Assembly (NCBI GenBank): GCA_022448365.1
Contig: JAKVCS010000005.1
Location: 310,001 to 374,000 of the forward strand
Direction: 5' to 3'
Length of the DNA stretch: 64,000 bases
From: Saccharospirillaceae bacterium
GTDB lineage: Bacteria > Pseudomonadota > Gammaproteobacteria > Pseudomonadales > Oceanobacteraceae
Made by a program: the position numbers and the translations under genes. Below, piece by piece: positions 1 through 8,961 of the stretch; position 1 is the first letter of the stretch; the number at the start of each line of letters is the position of its first letter. The notes under the pieces are model-generated. The model ran no database searches. It was not told where the DNA came from and saw nothing but the letters and a program-made list of their open reading frames with translations.

Positions 1-1150
1 GACGTACCTGTTGGTTGACTGCCGCGCTCGCCAGCCCTTGTTCCTGCCACAGCGTCAGAGTCTGTTGCAGTTCGGCAAATTGTTGTTGCCAGTGCAGCTG
101 CAGCTCTGCGTTCAGCAAACTGATGATTGCCGTTGGCTGCTCCGCTGTTCCAAGCATCAGGGTTTTCAGCCCATTGTTGATAGCAATAATGTCATCGATA
201 CCGGTATTGCTGAATTCACTGCTGTTGGTTCCGAGGCGACGGTCGAGCAGTTCTTTCGATAGCAGCGACTGGCCGGCCATCATTGCCGCAAGTAACGCCT
301 GATTCGGTTGTGTTTTGTTCAACAGCTCGGTGTAGTAACCATTACTTGGTTGCCAGCGGCGTTGCAGACGATGCAGTTGCTCAAGCAATTGATCAGACAG
401 CAACTGCAGGTACTGGCGACGGCGATTATGATTCTGAATTTTGGGTAGGGTGGGTGCTGTTGTGTCCAGGCTTCTGTCGTCTTGTTGGCCGCTGTTTCCT
501 TCGCTTGGCATGAGCACCGGAGCCGTATTTTCTTTGGCGACAAAGTCGCCGGCCTCACGATCACCATTTGCGCCCCAAAGCATAAACTCCATTGGATGGT
601 ATCCAAGGCTTGCGTAACTGGGATCGGAAAAGCCATGTTGAGCCAGCAGGCTTTTTTCATTCAGCTCCAGTGACAGATCATTAACAATACCGCTGAACGG
701 ATAGCCGGGCACATGATCAATGTAACCACCTTCGATTGGCCAGCTGTCCAGTAATACCACGGTGGTTTTGTAGTCGATTCCTTTCTGGCGCCATTCAACC
801 GGATCTTTTACCGGCAGATAGGTGTAGACCAAGGTGTTCAGATAAGCGTCGTAAGCCTGGCGCCATGCGCTTTGCACCCGTACTAAATTCGTTGCATCGG
901 GCTGGTGTAAAAACGCTGAAAGGCGCTGGTCGAGCTGCTGCGCTTGCTGTGTGGCGTGAGATAAACTGGTGTAGGCGCTCAAGCCGAGAAATGAGTGAAA
1001 ACTACTGGCGTCAACCGTCTGCTCAGCACTGTCGCGGGTGGCTTTGACGGCGGTGTTGGATGACACCGAGGTGTTGCTCTTCTCGCAGCCAGAAATAACG
1101 ATGGCTGCCAGAAGCAAAGCTGTACGAGTGTTGCGGCTGAGCGCGGCCAT
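1..1150 (-). CDS. Imelysin-family (M75-like) lipoprotein, 3' end outside the window
   Basis: The minus-strand frame is open from the ATG at 1150 to the left edge, about 383 codons, so the C-terminus is missing. The N-terminus is a short lipoprotein signal ending in ISGC, predicting a lipidated cell-envelope protein. Around residues 160-170 the stretch GYHPMEFMLWG matches the GxHxxE signature of imelysin/EfeO-type proteins, and the helical layout with many Gln/Leu residues fits that family. Members are usually linked to iron acquisition; their protease activity is doubtful in most. A GGAG ribosome site lies 8 nt before the ATG. The gene follows the HAD phosphatase by only 14 nt, so the two are probably cotranscribed. 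The family call is firm, the substrate is not known. Confidence 0.8.
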   Translation of the reverse strand, partial: MAALSRNTRTALLLAAIVISGCEKSNTSVSSNTAVKATRDSAEQTVDASSFHSFLGLSAYTSLSHATQQAQQLDQRLSAFLHQPDATNLVRVQSAWRQAYDAYLNTLVYTYLPVKDPVEWRQKGIDYKTTVVLLDSWPIEGGYIDHVPGYPFSGIVNDLSLELNEKSLLAQHGFSDPSYASLGYHPMEFMLWGANGDREAGDFVAKENTAPVLMPSEGNSGQQDDRSLDTTAPTLPKIQNHNRRRQYLQLLSDQLLEQLHRLQRRWQPSNGYYTELLNKTQPNQALLAAMMAGQSLLSKELLDRRLGTNSSEFSNTGIDDIIAINNGLKTLMLGTAEQPTAIISLLNAELQLHWQQQFAELQQTLTLWQEQGLASAAVNQQVR

Positions 1151-1164
1151 GCTGACGTTCTCCG

Positions 1165-1821
1165 TTACAGACACAGGCTGATGATGGGCCAGTTCTGTTC
1201 TGTTGCGCGTTGTTTCAGGGTGTCATCCGGGTCAACTGCTACCGGGTGATCGACTTTCTCTAACAGCGGTAGATCATTATGGGAGTCGCTGTAGAAGTAG
1301 CTGCCATCAAGATCGAGCTGTTGATCAGCCAGCCAGTCCAGCAGACGGGTAACTTTGCCCTGCTGGAAGCTAGGAATACCTACTATGCCACCAGTATAAG
1401 CGTCGTCAATAAACTCGGGCTGTGGCGCGATGATATGGTCAATACCAAGAATGCCGGCGATGGGTTCAGTAACAAAACCATTGGTGGCGGTGATGATCAA
1501 CAGCGTATCACCGGCTTCTTTGTGTTTGCTGATCAGGTCACGGCTCTTCTGGCTGATCAGTGGTTTGATGCGTTCCTGCAGAAAACGTTCACGCTCCGCC
1601 AGCATCAACGCCAGCGGATGCTCTGTCAGCGGCTTCAGAGCAAATGCCAGGTATTCCTGAATATCCAGAGTGCCCGCTTTGTATTGTTCATAAAAGTGGT
1701 CATTGCGGCGCTGATGTTCTGCCGGGTCGACCAGATTGCGGTCTACCAGATATTGCCCCCAGGCGTGGTCGCTATCACCAGAGAGAAGCGTGTGGTCGAG
1801 ATCAAAAATTGCTAATGCCAA
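1165..1821 (-). CDS. HAD-IB family phosphatase
   Basis: 218 aa cytoplasmic hydrolase. Motif I is FDLDHTLLSGDSD at residues 5-17 (nucleophile Asp and acid/base Asp). Motif II is the Thr in LLIITATN near residue 110, and the C-terminal motif is YFYSDSHNDLPLL near 178. This is the SerB/CicA-like HAD-IB layout that dephosphorylates small phosphomonoesters; the exact substrate is unknown. In Pseudomonas a gene of this type sits directly beside rppH and ptsP, and here it is divergent from rppH across a 243-bp gap. It precedes the imelysin gene by 14 nt on the same strand. Confidence 0.85.
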   Translation of the reverse strand: MALAIFDLDHTLLSGDSDHAWGQYLVDRNLVDPAEHQRRNDHFYEQYKAGTLDIQEYLAFALKPLTEHPLALMLAERERFLQERIKPLISQKSRDLISKHKEAGDTLLIITATNGFVTEPIAGILGIDHIIAPQPEFIDDAYTGGIVGIPSFQQGKVTRLLDWLADQQLDLDGSYFYSDSHNDLPLLEKVDHPVAVDPDDTLKQRATEQNWPIISLCL

Positions 1822-2064
1822 AAGAGTCAGCCTCTTTACGAAACAAGATAAAAATAAATCGCTATTCTAAGGGCAAGACTGGATTCTTTCCTTATAATTA
1901 TGGGTTTCTAACCGATATATGTTTACAACTTCCTGGTTCTAAAGAGTCTGTCGGCGCGAGTGGGCGGAAATCTCGCCTTTTACGCTCTAATACGGTGATT
2001 TACTTGACCTTTGCTTGGAAATCAGCAAGTTTTGGAAGCATATTAAACAGATACGGACGGCATT

Positions 2065-2556
2065 GTGATTGATGAACAGGGTTACCGCCCCAATGTCGGC
2101 ATCATACTTTGTAACAACAAAGGTCAGGTGTTATGGGCGCGGAGAATTGGTCAAGATGCCTGGCAATTTCCCCAGGGGGGAATAAAAAAGGGTGAATCCC
2201 CGGAAAAGGCCTTGTATCGGGAACTGACTGAAGAAGTGGGTCTGACAAAAAAAGACGTGCAGATTATCGGCACTACCCGGGGCTGGCTAAGATACCGATT
2301 ACCACGGCGTATGATTCGCCATGACAGTCACCCGGTGTGCGTCGGCCAAAAACAAAAATGGTATTTGCTGAAGTTGATCAGCGACGACTCCGCTATCAAC
2401 GTTCGCGCCAGTGATAAGCCTGAGTTTGATGGCTGGAGCTGGGTCAGTTACTGGTTTCCACTGGGTAAAGTGGTGGCCTTCAAACGCGATGTTTACCGCC
2501 GTGCGATGACGGAGCTGGCTCCGCGCATTGCCAAATTGCAGCGCCATAACGGATAG
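2065..2556 (+). CDS. rppH: RNA pyrophosphohydrolase RppH (Nudix)
   Basis: 163 aa. It removes pyrophosphate from the 5' end of triphosphorylated mRNA and so triggers RNase E dependent decay. The start is GTG at 2065, giving the family's MI(D)xxGYRPNVG N-terminus. The Nudix box begins at GGIKKGES (residues 37-44) and continues to RELTEEVGL, with the Glu residues that bind the metals. Length and sequence match the gamma/betaproteobacterial RppH family closely. ptsP starts 23 nt downstream, the arrangement known from Pseudomonas. Confidence 0.95.
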   Translation: MIDEQGYRPNVGIILCNNKGQVLWARRIGQDAWQFPQGGIKKGESPEKALYRELTEEVGLTKKDVQIIGTTRGWLRYRLPRRMIRHDSHPVCVGQKQKWYLLKLISDDSAINVRASDKPEFDGWSWVSYWFPLGKVVAFKRDVYRRAMTELAPRIAKLQRHNG

Positions 2557-2579
2557 CCTAATTACAGGTACAGGAAATT

Positions 2580-4868
2580 ATGCTCGATATTCTCAGACGC
2601 ATCGTTCAGGAGGTCAGTTCAGCGAATGATCTGACGGATGCCCTGAAGGTCGTTGTGGCTCGCATTCGTGAAGCCATGGAGACAGAGGTGTGTTCTGTTT
2701 ACCTGTACGATCCCGACATCAAACAATACGTATTAATGGCCACCGAGGGTTTGAAGCAAGCAGCGGTTGGCCGCGTAACCTTAAGTTCCTCTCAGGGGCT
2801 GGTTGGCTTGGTTGGTGCCCGGGAAGAGCCGCTGAATATTGATGATGCGCCATCGCATCCCAAATTCCATTTTGTTTCTGAAACCGGTGAAGATCCGTTC
2901 CTGTCGTTTCTCGGTGTGCCCATTATTCATCACAAACGGCTGATGGGCGTGATGGTTGTGCAGCAGCGCGCGAGCCGCCAGTTTGATGAGAGCGAAGAAG
3001 CGTTTCTGGTAACCATGTCTGCCCAGCTGGCGGGTGTTATTGCTCATGCCGAGGCCACCGGCAATATTCTCGATTTACCCACCGAGAAATCCTCAAAGAA
3101 GAAAAAGAGTGCCCGCTTTAATGGCGCGCCGGGTGCACCGGGCGTTGGACTGGGCACTGCATTCGTCATTACGCCGGCCGCTGATCTGGCGTCGGTCACC
3201 GATAAAGAACCCAAAAGCATCGATCTTGAGCTGGAGCGGTTTGATAAGGCGCTCGAAGCCGCACGTAACGAAATCAAAAAGCTGGGAGGTCAGCTGAAAG
3301 GTGAGCTGCGGCCGGAAGAGATGGCGTTGTTTGACGTTTATCTCAATATGCTCGACGACAACGCGCTGGGGGCAGAAGTTAAAAATCGCATCCGTAATGG
3401 CAATTGGGCGCAGGGTGCATTGCGTGAAGTGGTAATGGAGTATGTTGGCCATTTTCAGTTGATGGAAGATGTTTACCTCCGTGAGCGGGCAACCGACATT
3501 CGTGATCTGGGTACACGGATTCTGGCCCATCTGCAGGGCAATGAAACCAGCACCAGTGAGGGCGATTTTCCAGATGACACCATTCTTGTCAGCGAGGAAC
3601 TGACGCCTTCGATGTTGGGTGAAGTGCCATCCGATAAGTTACGTGGACTGGTATCAGTTAAGGGTTCCTCCAACTCCCACGTCGCCATTCTTGCGCGGGC
3701 CATGGGTATTCCAACTGTAATGGGGGTGGTCGATGTACCTTACGCACAGTTGCACGGCCTGGAACTGATTGTTGATGGTTATCGCGGATTACTGCTGTCG
3801 TCACCCAATCAAGAACTGCGTGAAGAATATCAGGCGATTTACCGTGACGAACAATTGTTGCAGCAGGATCTTGAAGGGCTGAAAGACCAACCGGCTGAAA
3901 CTCTGGATGGTCATCGTATTCCGCTGTGGGTTAATACAGGCTTGATTACGGATGCGCTGCGCAGCCTCGATCGCGGCGCGGAAGGCGTGGGGCTCTACCG
4001 AACCGAAATTCCGTTTATGATGAAGGATCGTTTTCCAAGTGAAAGCGAACAACAGAAAACCTATCGACAGCAATTGGAGACGTTTGCGCCAGCGCCTGTC
4101 ACCATGCGTACACTGGATATCGGTGGTGATAAGGCTTTGACTTACTTCCCGATTAATGAAGCTAATCCTTTCCTGGGTTGGCGAGGCATCCGGGTTACGC
4201 TCGATCACCCTGAAATCTTCCTGGTGCAGGTACGGGCCATGCTAAAAGCCAGCGAAGGCCTGAATAATCTGCGCATAATGTTGCCGATGATCAGCCACAC
4301 CAGTGAAGTGGATGAAGCACTGCACCTGATCTATCGCGCCCATGCCGAAGTACAGGAAGAAGGTTTTCAGGTAGAGATGCCGGAAGTTGGTGTGATGATC
4401 GAAGTCCCCGGAGCGGTCTATCAGATTAAAGAGCTTGCTCAGCGTGTCGATTTCCTGTCGGTCGGCAGTAATGATTTGACTCAGTACCTGTTGGCGGTTG
4501 ATCGTAATAATCCGCGCGTTGCCGATCTCTATCAGACGTTTCACCCTGCTGTATTAACTGCGTTAAAGAACATTGCGGAAGGCGCCCGTGATCAGAATAC
4601 GCCGGTCAGTGTTTGTGGTGAGCTTGCCGGCAACCCGCTCGGAGCTGTGTTGCTGATGGCAATGGGTTATGACATGTTATCGATGAATTCGACGAATTTA
4701 CTGAAGGTTAAGTCGGTCATGCGTGGTGTTAGTCTGAAATGGGCCAGACAGCTGTTGGATGAAGTGATGCAGATGGACAGCGCGCCGATTATTGTCGCAA
4801 CGATTCAATTATCACTGGAAAAGGCTGGTTTTGGTCGGATCATCGGCCCACAGGGTGCAAAAAATTAA
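2580..4868 (+). CDS. ptsP: Phosphoenolpyruvate-protein phosphotransferase PtsP (EI-Ntr)
   Basis: 762 aa. First enzyme of the nitrogen phosphotransferase chain: it autophosphorylates from PEP and passes phosphate to NPr. Residues 1-165 form a GAF domain, the sensor for glutamine/2-oxoglutarate in this family. A linker rich in Lys (KKKKS near 180) is followed by the PEP-utiliser N-domain, the mobile domain with phosphorylated His367 in GSSNSHVAILARAMG, and the C-terminal PEP-binding barrel with GIRVTLDHPEIF and SVCGELAGNP. An AGGAAATT ribosome site precedes the ATG. Its presence on the same contig as the urea/ammonium block fits a nitrogen-aware lifestyle, but no direct link is visible. Confidence 0.95.
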   Translation: MLDILRRIVQEVSSANDLTDALKVVVARIREAMETEVCSVYLYDPDIKQYVLMATEGLKQAAVGRVTLSSSQGLVGLVGAREEPLNIDDAPSHPKFHFVSETGEDPFLSFLGVPIIHHKRLMGVMVVQQRASRQFDESEEAFLVTMSAQLAGVIAHAEATGNILDLPTEKSSKKKKSARFNGAPGAPGVGLGTAFVITPAADLASVTDKEPKSIDLELERFDKALEAARNEIKKLGGQLKGELRPEEMALFDVYLNMLDDNALGAEVKNRIRNGNWAQGALREVVMEYVGHFQLMEDVYLRERATDIRDLGTRILAHLQGNETSTSEGDFPDDTILVSEELTPSMLGEVPSDKLRGLVSVKGSSNSHVAILARAMGIPTVMGVVDVPYAQLHGLELIVDGYRGLLLSSPNQELREEYQAIYRDEQLLQQDLEGLKDQPAETLDGHRIPLWVNTGLITDALRSLDRGAEGVGLYRTEIPFMMKDRFPSESEQQKTYRQQLETFAPAPVTMRTLDIGGDKALTYFPINEANPFLGWRGIRVTLDHPEIFLVQVRAMLKASEGLNNLRIMLPMISHTSEVDEALHLIYRAHAEVQEEGFQVEMPEVGVMIEVPGAVYQIKELAQRVDFLSVGSNDLTQYLLAVDRNNPRVADLYQTFHPAVLTALKNIAEGARDQNTPVSVCGELAGNPLGAVLLMAMGYDMLSMNSTNLLKVKSVMRGVSLKWARQLLDEVMQMDSAPIIVATIQLSLEKAGFGRIIGPQGAKN

Positions 4869-4998
4869 TTAACTGCCATTTCCACTAATGCCACTTTTAC
4901 AACCGCTTCTTCGAAGCGGCTTCGGTTGAACATTGTCGGAAAATTCAGTCTTACAAGACGGTTTTCGCTCTAGAAAGAGCCACGTAAATGGCTCTGAA

Positions 4999-5565
4999 CT
5001 ATCCCTGCCAGTGACGACGGCGTCCGGTATCAATATGAATAAAACCACTCTTCGGGTAATAACCCACACCTCCTGAACGCATCGCGACTGCGGCTTTGTG
5101 CAGATGACGGTGCGACACACCAGGAATACGAATATCAATCGCTTTACCCTGCATATGCATACTGCCTTCAGCAACACCCCCAGAGTGGCGGCGCAGGTCA
5201 GCATTGGTTTTCGGAGCACGATAGGCGGAAACCACATACAGCGGTTCTTTGGAGCCAAACATAGTTTGCAGATGATAGAGCTTTTCATACAGGCGGCGTT
5301 GCATGGCCATCGCTTGATTGGCCCGGTGGTCGCGCATCAGCAGATCAATTTGTTGTACTTCGTCATCAACAAACTGGCCATCTGCCCAGAAGGTTGCCTG
5401 CAACGATTCGCCTGTGTGGATGTTGTACAGCCTGAGCGTACGTTCCGCGGCAATTTTCTGGTCGTGTTTAAATTGTTCTGCAAAGCTGAGCTGGCTGGTA
5501 CCGACCAGGGCAGCAGCACTACTGGCTCCGGCGATTTGTTTCAGAAACTGACGACGCGCTGGCAT
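4999..5565 (-). CDS. YcbK/MepK-like murein peptidase (DUF882, M15 family)
   Basis: 188 aa. The N-terminus has a twin-arginine type signal (RRQFLKQ at residues 4-10, then an Ala-rich stretch to about 30), so it is probably exported folded. The C-terminal half carries the metallopeptidase residues: SAYRAP, NADLRRHS, a His in GSMHMQGKAIDIR and the final GFIHIDTG. The closest known protein is E. coli MepK (YcbK), which cleaves meso-DAP cross-links made by L,D-transpeptidases. It lies directly downstream of an LdtD-like gene on the same strand, the same pairing as ycbB-ycbK in E. coli, which supports a role in 3-3 cross-link turnover. It converges with ptsP. Confidence 0.88.
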   Translation of the reverse strand: MPARRQFLKQIAGASSAAALVGTSQLSFAEQFKHDQKIAAERTLRLYNIHTGESLQATFWADGQFVDDEVQQIDLLMRDHRANQAMAMQRRLYEKLYHLQTMFGSKEPLYVVSAYRAPKTNADLRRHSGGVAEGSMHMQGKAIDIRIPGVSHRHLHKAAVAMRSGGVGYYPKSGFIHIDTGRRRHWQG

Positions 5566-5748
5566 CGGACTTCCCCGTTACATCAATTAACATTGCGATA
5601 TTGCGGCAGTATGCCTAATACAGGGGGTCAGCTGTCGCTTATCTTGGGCGTGTTCTGGGAAAAAGTCTTCAATGTCATTAATGACATGAAAACTTGTGTA
5701 ACCCGCTGTCGCAAACGGCCTTCTGTTGATTGGTTTGTAAATATTGAT

Positions 5749-7545
5749 TCAGAGGCTGACTGCCGGATTGGTGGGCGCAAGACCAGCAATCAGATCACGC
5801 TTATACACATCGTCGCGCATGTGTAGCCGGCCGTCTTCATCGACCCAGCTGGTCCAGTACATCAGATAGACGGGGACTTTCTCATGTAAACGGATGCGCG
5901 TCGTGCGGTTCTGATCAATGGCATTATCGATATTCGAACGGTGCCAGCCTTGTTGGCCGCGCAACAACTTTTCTGCCAGTAAGCGCGGTTTTTCAACCCG
6001 TACACAGCCAGAACTTAATGCCCGCTTATCCAGGCTGAACAGCTGCGGCTGTGATGTGTCGTGCAGATAAATATCTTTATCATTGGGAAACAGGAACTTA
6101 ATGGTGCCCAACGCATTATCCTTGCCGGCTTTCTGAATCAGGCGATAAGGGAAATAGCGTGCATTGAGTTTTTTCCAATTGATGGTTTTTGGATCGATAA
6201 ACTGATCAACACCATTCACCTGTTGAATCACCTGATACCCTTTCTGGTGCAGGTAGTCGGGATTGCGTTTGAGTTTTGGCAATAAGCTGGTTACCGCAAT
6301 ACGGCGTGGAACCGACCAGGTTGGCGCCAATTCCAGGGTGCTGATCTGTTGCACCATCACCGGAGTACGGCGTTGCAGATTACCAATAATTACCTTCATA
6401 TCGATTTCAGCGGAATCGCCATCCATTAGCTGCAGCCTGTAGTCCGCCATGTTTACCATCACATGGCGTTGAGCCAGATCGCGTGGCAGGTGGCGCCAGC
6501 GTTTCATATTCAGTGCGATCTTTTGCGCAACCTGATAAGGCGGTACGTTGAGCTGTTGCAGTGTTGCCTTGTCCAGAGCACCGGTCGCATCCAGATTATG
6601 ACGCTGTTGGAAGTTTTTCAGCGCGTCGCTTAACGACTGATCCAGCAGAAATTCCGCACGATGCAGATCGTACTGCGCATTTGCTGCCGGCGATAAGGTG
6701 CGTTCAGTCGCATCCTTGAATAACCACGACAAGGCACCTTTTGGCAGATCACCGTACTGGCTGAGCATCCAGCGCATGTGTGGCACCAAGCGATGGCGGT
6801 CGCCTTGTTGCAGTGTCAGATTCTCATGCAGTGGATACCAGCGTCCGCTGTTAGCGATCTCACGGTAGCGATTCAATTCGTTGCGCAGGCGCAGGTAGCC
6901 GGGATGAGACGGCGTCAGGTTATCCACCAGATTATCCAGGTCATTATTGGCGATGGCCTGATTCAGCAAATCGACAATTTGTTCCTCACTGATCTGACTT
7001 GCCAGCGTATTCCCCTGGCTGAGTGCCACTTTACGGATCGGATGGTCACCTTCACCGGTATCGGGTAGCAACTCCGAGTTCAGTGCCTGTTTGGCGTAGG
7101 TGACAAAGGCATCTGTCAACAGCACTTCGACTGCGGTGGCTTGCTTGGGAATATTGGACAGACGACTGGTTTCGCGTTCCAGTGTTGCCAGTTCGTAGCC
7201 ATAATGACGCCAGTCATCGGCAGCAGTCTCGCGCAGTACCTGCAGCAACTCCTGACCAGCCTGAGTCAGCTCGTAACTGTCCATCCAAACGGGCTGGTAG
7301 TCGCGACGCAGATAGAAAGGTTCGATGGAACGAACGTGCTTCAGGCGCACGTCTCCCGCCACACGTCGTGCGGATTCAATTAACCAGTGCTCCATATATT
7401 TTTGCGCCACCTTGGGTGGCATATATGGCTTGGTATTGATGCTCGCCGCCAAAGCCGCAAACAGAAGCACCATGCAGGCAATGGCGATCCAGCCAGTGGC
7501 ACCGATTGCTCGATTGGTTTTTGACGTTGGGGTTAAGGTATCCAT
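5749..7545 (-). CDS. LdtD (YcbB)-like L,D-transpeptidase
   Basis: 598 aa from the ATG at 7545; a GTG at 7584 would add 13 residues and neither has a clear ribosome site. One membrane-anchor helix lies near residues 18-35, so the enzyme faces the periplasm. A peptidoglycan-binding fold follows around 300-345 (FQQRHNLDATGALDKATLQQLN), then the YkuD catalytic domain with the SSGCVRV motif; the nucleophile is Cys514 counted from the ATG. The family makes 3-3 cross-links between meso-DAP residues. Length is close to the 615 aa of E. coli LdtD. Its downstream neighbour is a MepK-like peptidase that would cut the same bonds. Confidence 0.9.
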   Translation of the reverse strand: MDTLTPTSKTNRAIGATGWIAIACMVLLFAALAASINTKPYMPPKVAQKYMEHWLIESARRVAGDVRLKHVRSIEPFYLRRDYQPVWMDSYELTQAGQELLQVLRETAADDWRHYGYELATLERETSRLSNIPKQATAVEVLLTDAFVTYAKQALNSELLPDTGEGDHPIRKVALSQGNTLASQISEEQIVDLLNQAIANNDLDNLVDNLTPSHPGYLRLRNELNRYREIANSGRWYPLHENLTLQQGDRHRLVPHMRWMLSQYGDLPKGALSWLFKDATERTLSPAANAQYDLHRAEFLLDQSLSDALKNFQQRHNLDATGALDKATLQQLNVPPYQVAQKIALNMKRWRHLPRDLAQRHVMVNMADYRLQLMDGDSAEIDMKVIIGNLQRRTPVMVQQISTLELAPTWSVPRRIAVTSLLPKLKRNPDYLHQKGYQVIQQVNGVDQFIDPKTINWKKLNARYFPYRLIQKAGKDNALGTIKFLFPNDKDIYLHDTSQPQLFSLDKRALSSGCVRVEKPRLLAEKLLRGQQGWHRSNIDNAIDQNRTTRIRLHEKVPVYLMYWTSWVDEDGRLHMRDDVYKRDLIAGLAPTNPAVSL

Positions 7546-7713
7546 GCGACAAAGTATGGACGGCGATTTGCCGAAATGTGACACGAATCGCGCTACTGTT
7601 TACAAATATTTGTAAGCGTGTGCAACAAAACAGGGGTGTCAGATAAAAGTTTCTATATAGCTCAATGAGTTAGCGAGGGACTTTGTAACTCGTTGAATTA
7701 CGACGAATTTTCG

Positions 7714-8472
7714 TCAAATACGAATTTGGTGCCGGAATTCATGGCAATTTTTGCCCTGTTCATCCCAGCTGATTTCCTCCAGCAGAATTTGTCGCTCAGA
7801 AATGCTGATTGCACTGAAACAGCGCGTGCCATAGCTTGGTGTGTGAATAAACTGACTTGAGAGCATCTTTTCCCAGATAAAGGGCACGCCCGTGGTTGGT
7901 AACTGCGCATCGTCAAAAGGTTCGCGCCGACTGAGCAGGCTACCGGGTATCTCACTCGTTGCATCATGATTGCTCAGCCATTGTTGCAGCTGTTGCTTCG
8001 CCAGCAGGGTTTTAGGCCAGGGCGTATCGAGATGGGCATTGCTCAAACCATAATGACCACCATTGAGTATTTCAGCCTGAAAGTGTGGATGATTGTGGCC
8101 GTACCACAGCTGCTGGCCGTCGAAACACAACAAGTTAAACAAGCCGTATTCAGCAGCTTTGTCAGCGAGCGCCATCATGTATGACTCGGCGGAATCGTCA
8201 GACGTCAGAAAGTCGAGTACCAGATGACCGCGGGATCGCGGGTTTTGTGGCCCCTCTCCGGGCGCGCGAATATTCGTGAGTGCAGCGAAGCGGCGGTTTT
8301 GGGTTACGCCCAGCCAGGTACCGCCTTGTTCAAGGTCCTGACCAGCAAATAGGCCTGGGTGCTCTGGCCACTCCGCCATGGGCGCGGCGGGGCGTTTAAA
8401 AAATTCATCGCGATTGGCGGCAACAATTAACTGTTGTTGCTGCGGTTGCCAGGCAAAACTGATCAGGCACAT
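7714..8472 (-). CDS. NRDE (TANGO2-like) family protein
   Basis: 252 aa. It begins with MCLISFAW and carries the family signature AANRDEFFKRP at about residues 18-28; the N-terminal Cys2 and the NRDE motif define the family. Function is unsettled: eukaryotic TANGO2 has been linked to haem handling and mitochondrial metabolism. Its ATG overlaps the stop codon of the upstream DUF3817 gene (TGATG at 8474-8470), so the two were built as a translationally coupled pair. The upstream partner is frameshifted here, which may reduce coupling. Confidence 0.88.
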   Translation of the reverse strand: MCLISFAWQPQQQQLIVAANRDEFFKRPAAPMAEWPEHPGLFAGQDLEQGGTWLGVTQNRRFAALTNIRAPGEGPQNPRSRGHLVLDFLTSDDSAESYMMALADKAAEYGLFNLLCFDGQQLWYGHNHPHFQAEILNGGHYGLSNAHLDTPWPKTLLAKQQLQQWLSNHDATSEIPGSLLSRREPFDDAQLPTTGVPFIWEKMLSSQFIHTPSYGTRCFSAISISERQILLEEISWDEQGKNCHEFRHQIRI

Positions 8473-8766
8473 CAGCGGCTTTCTTGCAGACTTTTATCGA
8501 CGGCTTTTTTGATCGCCCAGTCGAACACAAACGGACCAAATGGCAGGATCGCGGCCAGTACCCCGGCAGGCATACCCCAAAGCGGGAATTTCACCCGATG
8601 TGCCGTAAACAGCAATACCATGAGCTGATCCGGCAAACCGCACGGCTTCGTTAACGCCCATCATATATTTCAACGGCATAGCCACGCCCAATAACAGCAG
8701 GAACGACATACCTTCGAGGAAGCCGATCTGGGTCAGGGTACTGAGGGGATGATTGGACTTAAGCAT
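8472..8766 (-). pseudogene. DUF3817 membrane protein, frameshifted
   Basis: The first part, from ATG 8766, reads MLKSNHPLSTLTQIGFLEG and continues with a membrane segment and VRFAGSAHG, typical for DUF3817. It then runs into nonsense ending at 8494. A second frame starting near 8625 gives LMVLLFTAHRVKFPLWG and AILPFGPFVFDW, the expected second half, and ends at 8472 exactly overlapping the start of the NRDE gene. The break lies at 8618-8626 in GCTCATGG. Both halves look well conserved, so the mutation is recent or a sequencing error. Role of the family is unknown. Confidence 0.85.
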
Positions 8767-8961
8767 AAACAGACATGACAGCGGTAACGGGATTCTTCAG
8801 GATTCTGCACGATTTGTGTTACAGCGCCAAGTATTTGCAGCCTGGGCGGCATCTGAGCGAGCTGTACGTCAGACAGTGCCGCGTTTGTTGGCAGCGCAGA
8901 CAGATAATAGCTCGAGTGTGGTGCGGTTTGCTCCAGTCTTGCGACCGGAGCCATACCCATA

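Noticed and set aside
8733-8960. 75-codon minus-strand open frame between the DUF3817 and acyl-CoA ligase genes
   Set aside because: It overlaps the DUF3817 start in another frame and shows no protein-like pattern.
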